A stretch of DNA of 64,000 nt from Bacteroidia bacterium (GCA_030427635.1 JAUIBA010000005.1:62001-126000); one strand, 5' to 3'; shown: positions 27,410 through 36,835, numbered from the stretch's first letter. Made by a program: numbers and translations. Notes: a model not told the origin generated them from the letters alone.

Positions 27410-27470
27410 AAAAGAATCCTTTTAGAGTATCGAAAGTAAGGCATTCCCCGGCATTGTAAAGCCTCAGCCC

Positions 27471-29282
27471 CTATTCTTCAAACAGTTGCAGCTTGTTCAG
27501 ACTACGGTACAGGCCATCCTCTATGCCTATCAGTTCGGCATGGGTGCCCGCCTCTTTTATCACACCATCTTCCAGCACCAGTATCTGGTCAGCGCTGCGT
27601 ATGGTCGATAGTCGGTGTGCTATCACAAAGGAAGTCCTGTTTTCCATCAGGTTCTGTAGCGCATCCTGCACCTGTGCTTCCGATTCAGAATCCAGCGAAC
27701 TCGTAGCCTCATCCAGCAGCAGTATCACAGGGTCTTTCAGTATGGCCCTCGCTATAGCTATACGCTGGCGTTGCCCACCCGATAGTTTTATACCACGCTC
27801 ACCCACTACCGTCTGGTATCCCTCCGGGAAACGGGATATAAAGTCATGTGCATTAGCCTTGCGTGCAGCATTCTCCACCTCGGCCTGCGTAGCATCCGGA
27901 TTACCGTAAGCAATGTTTTCTAATATCGTCCCGCCAAACAGGAGTATATCCTGCGGCACCAGCGCCATCTGCTTGCGCAGTTGAGACAGTGGTATACTGG
28001 CAGCATCCCTGCCATCAAACAGTATGCGGCCATTGTCTGGCGCATAGAAGCGCAGCAGCAGCGATACTATAGTACTCTTTCCCGCACCGCTTGGCCCTAC
28101 TATTGCTATCTGCTGTCCGCTACGTGCATCCAGCGTCAGGTCTTTTATTACATTCACCTCCCTGCGCGATGGGTAGGAAAACTTTATATGCTCCAGTGTC
28201 ACATTACCTTTCAGTTTGTGCTCCGGCTCTATCGCCACATTTGCCACTGTCACATCTTCCACCTCTTCTTTCAGCAACTCACGCACACGCTGTGTAGCGC
28301 CAAGTGTTTTCTGCAGCTGGCTGAAAAGCTCTGCAAATCCTGCCATAGTGCCACCCACAAATGCAGTATATACCACAAATGCGGTCAGGTCGCCAAAGGA
28401 CAGCTTACCGGCCTGCATCAGTCCCGCGCCATACCATACCACCAGCGTTATAGCGCCAAATACGCTGAAAAGCATGAAAGATACAAACAGGCCGCGGTAA
28501 CGACTGTTTTTAATAGCCAGTTCCACCACCTCAGATATATTCTTTTTATAGCGTGCCACTTCAAACCATTCGTTGGAAAACGCCTTTACATTCGTTATTC
28601 CCTGAAGTGTTTCCTGCACCACCGTATTGGACTCAGCCAGCTGGTCCTGTGCCTTCCGCGACATTTTCCTGATGTATTTACCAAACACCAGCGCTATGAC
28701 CACTATTACCGGCACCACCGAAAGCATCAGCCCCGTCATCCTCGGACTGATAAACAGAATAAGCCCTATACCTATTATAAGTGTTAGAATACCGCGCAGC
28801 AGTTCTGCCAGCAGCCCCGTTACAGCCTCCTGTATCTGTGCCACATCCGCTGTTATGCGGCTGGAGAGTTCCCCCACCCTGTGCTGACCATAAAAGTTCA
28901 TGGGCATCATTATAAGCCGCTTATATATGTCCTGCCGCATGTCCGATACCGTATTCTCCCCCACATACGTAAACAGGTATATCCGCATAAAAGAGAACAA
29001 CATCTGCACCGCCAGCACCACTATCATTAGCAGGGCGGTAGTACCCGGCGAATAAGCAAACTTGTCCGTAAGGTCGCCATGTGCACTGTCTATAAGCCGT
29101 TTCAGCAGGTAAGGAAAGGCCATCATAGTGCCGCTGGAAAGGCCTATGAATATCAGACCTGTAATAAACGTAGTCTTATATGGCTTCAGATAGCGGAATA
29201 TAAGCAACGTCTCCCTCAGAGACTCTTTGGTAATCTTTACTTTGGGTGACTCTTCTTTGTTCGTTGATCTGGGACGCGCCAT
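27471..29282 (-). CDS. ABC exporter, MsbA-like half-transporter
   Basis: A 603-residue fusion of a six-helix membrane domain (about 30-320) and an ATPase. Nucleotide-binding signatures are intact: Walker A GPSGAGKST (about 395), signature LSGGQRQRIAIARAIL, Walker B VILLLDEATSSLDSE and the H-loop VIAHRLSTI. Order and length are those of MsbA/LmrA-type homodimeric exporters moving lipids, peptides or drugs. In Bacteroidota, lipid A-core or drug export are the usual guesses; the sequence alone cannot decide. It is transcribed before the amidohydrolase, which begins 61 bp downstream. A TAAATTTG element lies about 35 bp upstream. Confidence 0.9.
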   Translation of the reverse strand: MARPRSTNKEESPKVKITKESLRETLLIFRYLKPYKTTFITGLIFIGLSSGTMMAFPYLLKRLIDSAHGDLTDKFAYSPGTTALLMIVVLAVQMLFSFMRIYLFTYVGENTVSDMRQDIYKRLIMMPMNFYGQHRVGELSSRITADVAQIQEAVTGLLAELLRGILTLIIGIGLILFISPRMTGLMLSVVPVIVVIALVFGKYIRKMSRKAQDQLAESNTVVQETLQGITNVKAFSNEWFEVARYKKNISEVVELAIKNSRYRGLFVSFMLFSVFGAITLVVWYGAGLMQAGKLSFGDLTAFVVYTAFVGGTMAGFAELFSQLQKTLGATQRVRELLKEEVEDVTVANVAIEPEHKLKGNVTLEHIKFSYPSRREVNVIKDLTLDARSGQQIAIVGPSGAGKSTIVSLLLRFYAPDNGRILFDGRDAASIPLSQLRKQMALVPQDILLFGGTILENIAYGNPDATQAEVENAARKANAHDFISRFPEGYQTVVGERGIKLSGGQRQRIAIARAILKDPVILLLDEATSSLDSESEAQVQDALQNLMENRTSFVIAHRLSTIRSADQILVLEDGVIKEAGTHAELIGIEDGLYRSLNKLQLFEE

Positions 29283-29316
29283 CTATTATAATTCTGATAT
29301 ATTGAATAAGCAGCTG

Positions 29317-29324
29317 CAAATTTA
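29317..29324 (-). promoter_or_regulatory. Candidate ABC exporter promoter (-7 TAAATTTG)
   Basis: TAnnTTTG on the minus strand, 34 bp upstream of the exporter ATG. Confidence 0.5.
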
Positions 29325-29482
29325 CGTCACCACCCGGCGGCATACTATGATTTTCGGTGAATGATTGTCTTTTATCGGTAAAATGTCAATAATTACACCA
29401 GATTAGAGGCTACTCACAGCACATTTTCTGTCACAATCTGTAATTAAGCAGATCATACCTCAACAAAGTAACACTATTGCTA

Positions 29483-29655
29483 TCAATACCTTAAAATATT
29501 ATACCTATAGCTATAAATGGAACAATACGATACAACCAGTTCCCCGGTACACGTAGATGCCCCTGCAGTTATAAGAACAAAGTAAATACCCGGAGGCACT
29601 TGTCGCTTCAGGTCAAAAAGGCAATACCCGGTGTTAAGTACTAATAATATACTCA
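29483..29655 (-). pseudogene. Possible remnant of a T9SS sorting-domain tail
   Basis: The 370-bp gap 29283-29652 contains a short minus-strand frame whose GTG overlaps the end of the upstream gene. It encodes a peptide with TGYCLFDLKRQVPPGIYFVL and ITAGASTCTGELVVS, closely resembling the end of type A T9SS sorting domains (a strand, then PxGIYFV, then the last strand). No upstream portion of a cargo protein remains, since the neighbouring frame belongs to a membrane protein. A decayed gene fragment is the simplest reading; chance resemblance cannot be excluded. Confidence 0.35.
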
Positions 29656-30294
29656 CTTACTCCTCCTCCTCACAGCCACCGTTATCAGTACACTACCCAC
29701 CACAGTAGGTGCCAGCCACACCACCCAGGCGGGAGAGAAACTGATGTTCACCACCAGAAAGGCCGTAAGTGTAGATATATACGCCCCACCCATGCTCGTA
29801 ATGTGCCGTATCAGCCACTTTTTATTGTGAGGGGTGAAGTTACTTTTGTCAGCAAATGTTATACTGTCTCTTATACTGAAGGAGATAAGTATACCACCAA
29901 ACACCTGTAGTACAGATATCGGTCCCCCTCCCCCGGTATAATGTACCCATAACGGATAGCAGAGCATGCATATACCGGTTACAATACCCGCATATGGGAG
30001 CAGCTTATCTTTTAATCCGGGCACATATGCTTCCTTCAGCCGCAAAAACCATATTGCCCTGCGACCGGTATAGGTAAGATAAAATGCAAATATGCCTATA
30101 GAAAGCAGAAATGGATTCCACTTTAATACTGCCAGTATGACAGCGCTCACCGCTGTCCCCAGCATACTGAAGTAATAGGCAATACCACCACCGGTATGAA
30201 CGCCCTTCTTCTTACGAGCCATAATAGCAATCATACCGGTAAGCAGTGCCGACGAACCGGAAATAATGTGAAGACCAAGGAATACAGAATGCAT
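29653..30294 (-). CDS. Multipass membrane protein (DUF2306-like)
   Basis: A 213-residue inner-membrane protein with about six hydrophobic helices. HIISGSSALLTGMIAI near 9-24 and KKGVHTGGGIAYYFSMLGTA near 29-48 resemble the DUF2306 pattern (membrane His near a Gly-rich helix start, then K-x-H-x-x-G). Histidines at 9 and 33 and others around 153-165 could bind haem or metal; that is inference. Unknown function. It is followed on the same strand by the T9SS-tail remnant and then the ABC exporter, and preceded by the LytTR regulator 107 bp upstream. Confidence 0.7.
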   Translation of the reverse strand: MHSVFLGLHIISGSSALLTGMIAIMARKKKGVHTGGGIAYYFSMLGTAVSAVILAVLKWNPFLLSIGIFAFYLTYTGRRAIWFLRLKEAYVPGLKDKLLPYAGIVTGICMLCYPLWVHYTGGGGPISVLQVFGGILISFSIRDSITFADKSNFTPHNKKWLIRHITSMGGAYISTLTAFLVVNISFSPAWVVWLAPTVVGSVLITVAVRRRSK

Positions 30295-30401
30295 AGCTTT
30301 TTTTTCTGCAAAGGGATAAAACAGCAGAAACAGCTCAAAAAAAATGGGCCTGGTGGCAAAACACAGGGATAAATGGCACTAATGGGACGAAATGCAAACT
30401 A

Positions 30402-31292
30402 TCATGTGGCAGAAAGCAAGGCTTTTATACCGTTTACAGCACTGCGCGACACCGGTACCTGTACATCAGTATCGGCAAAACTCAGCTTCAGCCCCTGGGC
30501 ATTTCCGGTAAAAGAGGTCACCCGTTCCAGATTCACCATATACGAGCGGTGACAGCGTACTATCTGTGGGCATTCACTCAGATGTTCCTCTGCTACCTTC
30601 ATCGTTTGCCGCACCATTGCCATTCTGACAGCCCCCTGCTCCAGCAGCACTAAGCGCACATAGTTATCCGCACTCTCAGCATATAGCAGGTCTGCCGGGC
30701 AAAAGCTGACAGTATCATAACCATTGTCCGACCGTATAGTAACCATATCACTACGCACCGGCTGCACAGTAGTAACATCTGCACGCACGCCCGCAGGATG
30801 CAGTTGACTATTAAGGTCCCCCGCCATTTTCAGATTATGCCGCAGCAACCTGTTATGCCGCACCAGCAGCAGAATAACAAAAGGCAGAAAACCTACCGAG
30901 AATGTAGAAAACACAGCAAACACAAACCGTCCCCAGCTCAGCGCATAGTCAAATGCCCATGCCGAGTAAAACACATTGGCAATGCTCACCAGCAAAAAAT
31001 TCAGCAGCCCATAAAAAAACAGGTCTTTTAAAAGGGTCCAGCGGGCCGGGTGATAAAAGCGGGGAAATAACATAGGTAGTAACACCCCGGTAAATGCCAC
31101 TATCAGAAAAGTAACAACGCCATACCCGGCCAGTACCATATTCAGCGTGGCACTATCCGGTACATTATTAATACCAAACGGCTCAAATATGATAAGAAAC
31201 AGACTTATTATAGCCCCCAGCACCGCACCCGTCACCACCGTATCCCTTTTACACGGCAGCGGATGCAACTGAGAAAGCGTACCTGATACCAT
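30402..31292 (-). CDS. Membrane-anchored LytTR transcription regulator
   Basis: About 296 residues from the preferred ATG at 31292 (an in-frame TTG lies 12 codons upstream). Four hydrophobic segments in the first 150 residues (for example VVTGAVLGAIISLFLIIFEP, GYGVVTFLIVAFTGVLLPML) anchor it, followed by a cytosolic LytTR DNA-binding domain from about 195: FCPADLLYAESADNYVRLVL, IVRCHRSYMVNLERVTSF and QVPVSRSAV. No receiver domain is present, so it is a one-component membrane regulator of the Bacteroidota type. Signal and targets are unknown; it faces an outer-membrane barrel gene (31385) divergently across about 90 bp, a plausible target. Confidence 0.88.
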   Translation of the reverse strand: MVSGTLSQLHPLPCKRDTVVTGAVLGAIISLFLIIFEPFGINNVPDSATLNMVLAGYGVVTFLIVAFTGVLLPMLFPRFYHPARWTLLKDLFFYGLLNFLLVSIANVFYSAWAFDYALSWGRFVFAVFSTFSVGFLPFVILLLVRHNRLLRHNLKMAGDLNSQLHPAGVRADVTTVQPVRSDMVTIRSDNGYDTVSFCPADLLYAESADNYVRLVLLEQGAVRMAMVRQTMKVAEEHLSECPQIVRCHRSYMVNLERVTSFTGNAQGLKLSFADTDVQVPVSRSAVNGIKALLSAT

Positions 31293-31384
31293 AGCTATGA
31301 AATTAGTACAAGACCCGATATACCACAACTATTCTGCAGAAAGATTGTAAATACGAAATAGGATATCCGTCAAGCTTTACAGAA

Positions 31385-32128
31385 ATGAAGTTGTATATTG
31401 TGATACCTATGAAAATACAAACATCCATACTACCGGCCATCCTGTCATGCATATCATCTCACAGTCATGCACAGATATCACTTGGCCCTGCCGCTGGCTT
31501 TCACCTTACAGAATACAGCTTCATCGCTGATGGCAGAAAGCAGTCGGTAAGTGGCGCACAACGTGCAGTCGACTATCGCTTAGGTGGCTGTGTTGATGTC
31601 CCCCTGGGTGAGCGGCTACACCTGCAGCCTGGCATATATTATACATCAAATGGCTCCTACCGCTACTTTGCAGGAACATCCTACAGATACTCGTTTAACA
31701 TAAAAGCAGTGGAGTTCCCCATGCTGCTCACTTACAGTTTCGGCATGAAACACCAGAGCCATTATTTTGTTGGCGCAGGTGCGGTAATGAGCATACATGT
31801 AGGTGGTCATGCCGACTCTCTTACACCACCCTCCATACACATGCCACAGGAGGTTATCAGAACGGGTATCACATTTGGCCCTGCCAATCCCGCATTTGCA
31901 TACAAGTATAACATAAGTATGCTGCTATGCGCAGGCTATCATCTGAAAAAAGGTATTTGGGTAAGACTAAACTATCAGCAGGGCTTTACCGATTTACAGC
32001 CCGGCGGCTATCCCGGCAACTATTCTGTTCGCAGTAACAATTTCGGCCTCACCGCAGGCTGGCTGTTTCCTACAAAAAACAAAAAAGAACGGACAGAAGC
32101 AAAAAACAAACCCAAACCGGCCTACTAA
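31385..32128 (+). CDS. Outer-membrane beta-barrel protein (PorT-like family)
   Basis: A 247-residue exported protein. Signal peptide near 1-30 (ILPAILSCISSHSHA then QISLGPAAGFHLTEYSF), then about eight amphipathic strands (VDYRLGGCVDVPLGERLHLQ, FNIKAVEFPMLLTYSFG, HYFVGAGAVMSIHVGG, YNISMLLCAGYHLKKGIWVR, FGLTAGWLF) typical of the small 'outer membrane beta-barrel' PorT-like family of Bacteroidota. The last 20 residues are Lys-rich. It starts at 31385 or, to give a shorter signal peptide, at the ATG at 31409. Function unknown; divergent from the LytTR regulator. It faces the convergent TonB receptor across the hairpin at 32238-32270. Confidence 0.82.
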   Translation: MKLYIVIPMKIQTSILPAILSCISSHSHAQISLGPAAGFHLTEYSFIADGRKQSVSGAQRAVDYRLGGCVDVPLGERLHLQPGIYYTSNGSYRYFAGTSYRYSFNIKAVEFPMLLTYSFGMKHQSHYFVGAGAVMSIHVGGHADSLTPPSIHMPQEVIRTGITFGPANPAFAYKYNISMLLCAGYHLKKGIWVRLNYQQGFTDLQPGGYPGNYSVRSNNFGLTAGWLFPTKNKKERTEAKNKPKPAY

Positions 32129-32237
32129 AAAGCAACTACACACACATAGCATATACCAGCAAAGTCAGCAGCGCTTTGCACAGTTTTTTACAGCATCGGT
32201 ATAGCATCATAGACATGGCATTGTATAAAAAAGAGCA

Positions 32238-32270
32238 TGACCCCATGCCGGAAATCCGGCAAAAGGGTCA
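32238..32270 (-). terminator. Terminator between convergent OMP and TonB receptor genes
   Basis: Nested arms TGACCC/GGGTCA (32238-32243 with 32265-32270) and GCCGGA/TCCGGC (32247-32252 with 32255-32260); on the minus strand it is followed by a T-rich run. Best read as the receptor's terminator, possibly bidirectional. Confidence 0.65.
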
Positions 32271-32299
32271 CCACTCACACTTCGTATAATCCACCCACA

Positions 32300-34684
32300 T
32301 TAAAAGGTAAAGCGTACAGTAGGCACAGGAAAGAAACCTTGCTGATACACTGTGACCATTTTACCTGCGGTGGCATCATAATATCTGGCAAATATGTTCT
32401 GATGGTTTGTCAGGTTCTGGAAGTCTACAGACATTTCCAGTGTGCTCCTCTTATATTCTTTCCGGTAAGACACACGCATATCCGTCCTGAAATATCCCTG
32501 CTGCTTTTCCGAGTACGCTATATCGTCCATATATATGCCCTTACCTGCTATGCGCGACTGCTCAATGTTGATGGGGGTAAAGTAACGTCCACCCAGGTTG
32601 GTCACTTTCAGGTTCACAGCCAGCACATTGCCATGCTTCCCCACTCTGAACTCTTTACCTGCCAGCACATTCAGCACATGTCCGGTATTGAATGCCGTAT
32701 TACGCTCTATACCATCACTACCCTCATAGCGGGAGTTAAACACCGATCCGGTTATCAGGAAATAAAACCCTTTATCAAAGAAGCGCTCCAGTGTCAGCTC
32801 TGCACCATAGTTATGCCCTTTGCCCTTATTTACCAGGCTGTCATAATCCTCCACGCCAAAGTCAGCGCCTGTATTGAGTATCGAGAAAGAAGATGAGCGT
32901 TGCTCCACAGGCACATTGCTCAGTAGCTGGTAGTATGCTTCTGCTTTCAGCCTCAGATGCTCATTGATGTTCCAGTCATAAGTCACTACAGAATGGTGGC
33001 TTCTTGTAAATCCAAGGTCTTTATTCGTCAGCAGCACATCGCCCGCTGCCGTTCTGGTCTCAGTGTAATAAGTGTATACGTTCTGTGCCTGATGGTGCAG
33101 ACCATAACCCACACTCAGCGCCTTACCCTGTCCTATCGTGTACCGCACACTGGCCCTTGGCTCGGCTACTATAGCATTATTTACAGTCACATACTGGCTG
33201 TGCAGTCCCGCTACAGAGGAGAGTTTGTTATTGAACCTGTGCTTCCATTGTGCATAACCCTGCGCCAGACCATAGTTCCCGTCTCTGTCTATATAAATCT
33301 GCTCCGTACCATCAGCATGGATATCCTTGTTCACAAGATTAAAACCCAGATGGTCATAGATAAGGCCCGTCTGCACATTATCCTTTGCACTTATCTTGTG
33401 CGTCAGTGACCATACTGCCGATAGTTTGGTGGTAGTAAACCTGCCGTGCCCGTCAGGGAAAGCAGTATAATCTATATGGCTCAGCGAGTCCGCATCATAC
33501 TGCTGCATCGTATAGCCATAGCCCAGTGTCAGCTTGCTGGATGTCTTGTCCGTTATCTGACGCTCATAAGATAGTCCGGTTACCGACATGCCAAACTTGT
33601 TTCGTTCATTGGAGTATGGGTCTCCGCCATACAGCTCGGCGCTCGTAGTATCCACATCCTTACCCAGAAAGTCTATCTTACTGTTACCGCTCACACCAAA
33701 GAATGTCAGCTTCGACTTCCGCGACAAGTCCGATACCAGCTTAAAGTTCAGGTCCTGGTATATAGGCACTGCAGCCCCTGCACCAAAGTTGATACCCATT
33801 TTCTGAAATACGCCCAGTGTAGAATATCTGTAGTTGATCAGGTAAGATGTTCTTTTATTTTTACCCAGCGGCCCTTCTGCCCCCAGCTCAAAGCCATTAA
33901 ACCCTATCTGACCTATGAACTCATTTTTATTACGGTTGCCCTCACGCAGTCGCATATCAAATACCCCTGCCAGCGCATTACCATACTGTGCCGGAAAAGC
34001 ACTCGTCATAAAGTCCGACTTGTCTATGTTGTTATTATTCAGCATACTCACCGGCCCTCCGGTGGTAGTGATAGAGCCATAGTGATTCGGGTTAGGGATA
34101 TTCAGCCCTTCCAGCTGCCACAGCATACCTGTAGGCGAGTTGCCACGTACTACTATATCATTCCGTGAGTCGTTACCCGATACCACACCGGCAAAGTTTG
34201 CAGCCATACGCGATGGGTCACCCAGTGCCCCTGCATACCTTTTTGTTTCATCCACATTAAAGGAGCGGGCGCTCACCTGTGCCATGTCATTATTGGTGCG
34301 GGTTTTGTCCTTCGCCTTGCTGTAGGTCACATTCACAGTTTCCAGGTTGTGCAGTGCCTCCTGCATATTTACGTTCAGGTTTACTTCCTTGCCAGCCGTA
34401 AGCAGTACATCATTCAGTACACGGTCCTCATATCCGGTATAGGAAACCTTTATCGTCTGGCGACCCAGCGGCACACCCGGTAGCCTGAAGTATCCATCCG
34501 CATCAGATACCGTACCTACGGCAGGATTATCTTTTAATACTACTACTGCTCCGGTAAGCGGCCTGCCCGATGCCTCGTCAAATACTTTTCCGGTTACATA
34601 CTGTGTGGCCTGGGCAAATGCTCCTGCTACAACCTCTAACAGTAGTATTATCGTAAGCGCTGAAATTCTGAATATAGCTTGCAT
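32300..34684 (-). CDS. TonB-dependent outer-membrane receptor with CarboxypepD-reg N-domain
   Basis: A 794-residue receptor. Signal peptide 1-24 (ends GAFAQ), carboxypeptidase-regulatory beta-sandwich about 28-110 (TGKVFDEASGRPLTGAVVVL, TVSDADGYFRLPG), then a plug domain about 115-235 (ARSFNVDETKRYAGALGDPS, NDIVVRGNSPTGMLWQLEG), then a 22-strand-type barrel ending in the aromatic FPVPTVRFTF, the BAM signal. There is no SusD partner beside it. It is the last gene of a likely operon with the surface-repeat protein (35612) and GIN lipoprotein (34823). Ligand unknown. A hairpin at 34721-34746 separates it from the upstream gene. Confidence 0.93.
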   Translation of the reverse strand: MQAIFRISALTIILLLEVVAGAFAQATQYVTGKVFDEASGRPLTGAVVVLKDNPAVGTVSDADGYFRLPGVPLGRQTIKVSYTGYEDRVLNDVLLTAGKEVNLNVNMQEALHNLETVNVTYSKAKDKTRTNNDMAQVSARSFNVDETKRYAGALGDPSRMAANFAGVVSGNDSRNDIVVRGNSPTGMLWQLEGLNIPNPNHYGSITTTGGPVSMLNNNNIDKSDFMTSAFPAQYGNALAGVFDMRLREGNRNKNEFIGQIGFNGFELGAEGPLGKNKRTSYLINYRYSTLGVFQKMGINFGAGAAVPIYQDLNFKLVSDLSRKSKLTFFGVSGNSKIDFLGKDVDTTSAELYGGDPYSNERNKFGMSVTGLSYERQITDKTSSKLTLGYGYTMQQYDADSLSHIDYTAFPDGHGRFTTTKLSAVWSLTHKISAKDNVQTGLIYDHLGFNLVNKDIHADGTEQIYIDRDGNYGLAQGYAQWKHRFNNKLSSVAGLHSQYVTVNNAIVAEPRASVRYTIGQGKALSVGYGLHHQAQNVYTYYTETRTAAGDVLLTNKDLGFTRSHHSVVTYDWNINEHLRLKAEAYYQLLSNVPVEQRSSSFSILNTGADFGVEDYDSLVNKGKGHNYGAELTLERFFDKGFYFLITGSVFNSRYEGSDGIERNTAFNTGHVLNVLAGKEFRVGKHGNVLAVNLKVTNLGGRYFTPINIEQSRIAGKGIYMDDIAYSEKQQGYFRTDMRVSYRKEYKRSTLEMSVDFQNLTNHQNIFARYYDATAGKMVTVYQQGFFPVPTVRFTF

Positions 34685-34720
34685 GATATGTATGATTTTT
34701 TGAGAAAGGGCTCCCCTGTA

Positions 34721-34746
34721 CGCTGCCGCAGATGTTTGCGGCAGCG
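34721..34746 (-). terminator. Strong hairpin between GIN lipoprotein and TonB receptor
   Basis: Perfect 10-bp G/C-rich stem (CGCTGCCGCA / TGCGGCAGCG), 6-nt loop. No poly-T tail follows on either strand, so it could be a partial terminator, attenuator or mRNA-stability element. Confidence 0.45.
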
Positions 34747-34822
34747 CTGGAGAAATGATGACAATAAAAATTGGGAAAGAAAAAGAGAGGATGGTTGTTG
34801 ATAGACCCTGTGCGGACTATTA

Positions 34823-35536
34823 TCAGATGCGGTTCACTTTACCTGAGCCGGATATACTTGCATTTACAGCAGGATTACCAAAGTAGTAAACATCGCCGCT
34901 GCCGCTGATGCGCACATCCAGAAAACGGCTCACCCTTACAGTCGTATTACCAGAGCCGCTGGTGTTTACCTTCACATTCTCTGCATCCATGTTCAGCATA
35001 TCTATATCACCGCTGCCACTTATACGCAGGTCGCTCGATGTTACAGAACCACCATTCACATTTATATGACCGCTGCCACTTATATTGGCATTCAGGTTCT
35101 GCCCGGTAAATGAAGTAATATTAACATTGCCCGATCCATTTACCTTCAGGGTCATAGAGCCTGCACCTATCGGCTGGCTGGCAGTTACTGTACCAGAGCC
35201 GTTTATACCCAGCCCGCTCAGTGAGGGCGCAGAGATATAGGCTATCACCCGGTCATGACGGCCCAGCTTGCTGAACTTTTTAAACTGTAGGCGTAGCTCA
35301 CCGTTTACTATCGGGGTTTCTATCAGGTCATGTACATTGCTCTGTGCATATATTTCTACTTTGTATACACTGTCCTGAGTATAATATACCTCACCATCTA
35401 TACCCGCATCTACTGATGTAAAACCTGACAGGTTATATACTCTGTTTACCGATGGTCCTTCACCAAAGGTTTTACGGCAAGACTGAAAACCTAATACGGA
35501 TACTGCTGCTACTGCTACTAAAATGTTCTTTTTCAT
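34823..35536 (-). CDS. GIN-domain (DUF2807) lipoprotein
   Basis: A 237-residue lipoprotein: signal MKKNILVAVAAVSVLGFQSC with lipid Cys20. The mature part is the DUF2807 'head GIN' beta-helix, easily seen from the repeated GSG turns: INGSGTVTA, VNGSGNVNI, ISGSGHINV, ISGSGDIDM, TSGSGNTTV, ISGSGDVYY, ISGSGKVNRI, spaced about 20 residues. The family has been called a putative autotransporter-adhesin head; it is widespread in Bacteroidota, with no confirmed function. It lies 75 bp after the surface-repeat gene and 138 bp before the TonB receptor on the same strand, with a strong hairpin in the latter gap. Confidence 0.9.
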   Translation of the reverse strand: MKKNILVAVAAVSVLGFQSCRKTFGEGPSVNRVYNLSGFTSVDAGIDGEVYYTQDSVYKVEIYAQSNVHDLIETPIVNGELRLQFKKFSKLGRHDRVIAYISAPSLSGLGINGSGTVTASQPIGAGSMTLKVNGSGNVNITSFTGQNLNANISGSGHINVNGGSVTSSDLRISGSGDIDMLNMDAENVKVNTSGSGNTTVRVSRFLDVRISGSGDVYYFGNPAVNASISGSGKVNRI

Positions 35537-35611
35537 TTTTCTTTTTTGATTAATTGTTTTGTGTTTTTTTGAGTGGTGTTTTTAAGAAGACAACTAAACT
35601 GGCTTATACCC

Positions 35612-36835
35612 CTATTCCGCTGCCTGATTATTTTTTGCTGATATTTTCTTCATTATTTTATGACTGTCCAGGTGAAACTGAATACCACCCTCTGCACCTA
35701 TAGAAAGGTCATGTGAATATCCCCATGGCGAGCGGTAATCCCACACACTGTAGCCTACCCTGCCTACCCCCTGTATGTCGTTGGTAGCTGTATAGTTAAA
35801 TGATGGTCCTGCAAACAGCTCTATACTTCCCAGCCTTATGGATGGCATTATTTTTATACCAGAGCGGATATCTGTATTCCACCACCTGTCCGATAGTGAT
35901 GTTACCGTTACTTCACCATTAAAGCGGAACGCCCTTGTTACGGGGATATGCATACCCAGGCCCGCCTGCAGTGCATAGGCACGATAACCATCGGTAATGT
36001 TACCACCGGCACCTATGATGCCATATAGTTTTTTACCGCCCGAGCGGAATGTAAACAGCGTAGTACCTGTTTCATTCATCATCGTCCCTATAGCCAGCTC
36101 CCCGTTTCTTATGATGTTTATAAGACCTATAGGGCAGTCGCTGCTATCAGCTATGTTTATGAACCCAGCTATCTGTGCGCCCTTCACCTTGTGGGCTACA
36201 TTTATGAACCCCGCTATCTGCGCCCCCTCTACCTCATTGGCTACGTTTATAAAGCCTGCCACCTGTGTTTTGGTATGCTCTGCCACATTTATATACCCGG
36301 CTATTTGTGCGGTAGCAGTATCAGCTACATTTATAAAGCCTGCCGCCTGTAGCCCCTTCACCTCATGCACAGCCACATTCGCAAATCCTCCCGCCTGGGC
36401 ACCATCTACACTACCGGCCACATTTACTGCGCCTGCCGCCTGAAAACCCTTTACACTATTGCCGGTATAGTTAGCCACACCTGCCGCCTGCATACCCCTT
36501 GCATGATTACCTATCACATTCACCACACCACTGCCTATAAAGCCACGCACACTATCCTTCACCACATTGGCTATACCGGCAGCACAGAATGCCTCCTCCG
36601 CACGCGACACACCCGCCAGAGCATGTATTGAAAACATATTGCTGTACTCCGGCGCTGCCATACCATTAGTACTCAGCGGATAAGTAAATCCTATGTGTGC
36701 ATTACTCCTCAGTGGAGGGCAAACATGCGCTGCACTATCTGCCTGCTCTGTCCGTTCTACCTGTTCTGTCTGCGCATTGGTTGTACCGGTTACCGCCGCT
36801 AGTAATACCGCTGCTATGATTGATTTCGATGTCAT
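35612..36835 (-). CDS. LA_2272-type surface-repeat protein
   Basis: About 407 residues from the ATG at 36835 (a GTG nine codons upstream is less likely, since a signal peptide, MTSKSIIAAVLLAAVTGTTN followed by A-Q, begins at the ATG). Residues about 95-235 hold some ten tandem units of 14-16 residues with consensus VKGxQxAGFxNVA, for example VKGLQAAGFINVADT, VEGAQIAGFINVAHK, VKGAQIAGFINIADS. The period and hydrophobic spacing suggest a beta-solenoid. The C-terminal 150 residues are beta-strand rich (GIIGAGGNITDGYRAYALQA, SIRLGSIELFAGPSFNYT) like a small outer-membrane barrel. Similar repeats are labelled LA_2272-type surface repeats. Function unknown. It heads a probable operon with the GIN lipoprotein and TonB receptor. 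Confidence 0.8.
   Translation of the reverse strand: MTSKSIIAAVLLAAVTGTTNAQTEQVERTEQADSAAHVCPPLRSNAHIGFTYPLSTNGMAAPEYSNMFSIHALAGVSRAEEAFCAAGIANVVKDSVRGFIGSGVVNVIGNHARGMQAAGVANYTGNSVKGFQAAGAVNVAGSVDGAQAGGFANVAVHEVKGLQAAGFINVADTATAQIAGYINVAEHTKTQVAGFINVANEVEGAQIAGFINVAHKVKGAQIAGFINIADSSDCPIGLINIIRNGELAIGTMMNETGTTLFTFRSGGKKLYGIIGAGGNITDGYRAYALQAGLGMHIPVTRAFRFNGEVTVTSLSDRWWNTDIRSGIKIMPSIRLGSIELFAGPSFNYTATNDIQGVGRVGYSVWDYRSPWGYSHDLSIGAEGGIQFHLDSHKIMKKISAKNNQAAE

Noticed and set aside
27981-28787. A long plus-strand open frame (268 codons) opposite the ABC exporter
   Set aside because: It lies fully antisense to a clear exporter with intact motifs and shows no domain; its length comes from codon use of the real gene.
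32237-32896. A 219-codon plus-strand frame opposite the TonB receptor
   Set aside because: Antisense to a well-supported receptor barrel, compositionally odd, and without domain or start context.
36165-36570. Tandem DNA repeats that could suggest CRISPR or a minisatellite
   Set aside because: They are the codons of the VKGxQxAGFxNVA protein units; no constant repeat with unique spacers exists, and no cas gene is near.
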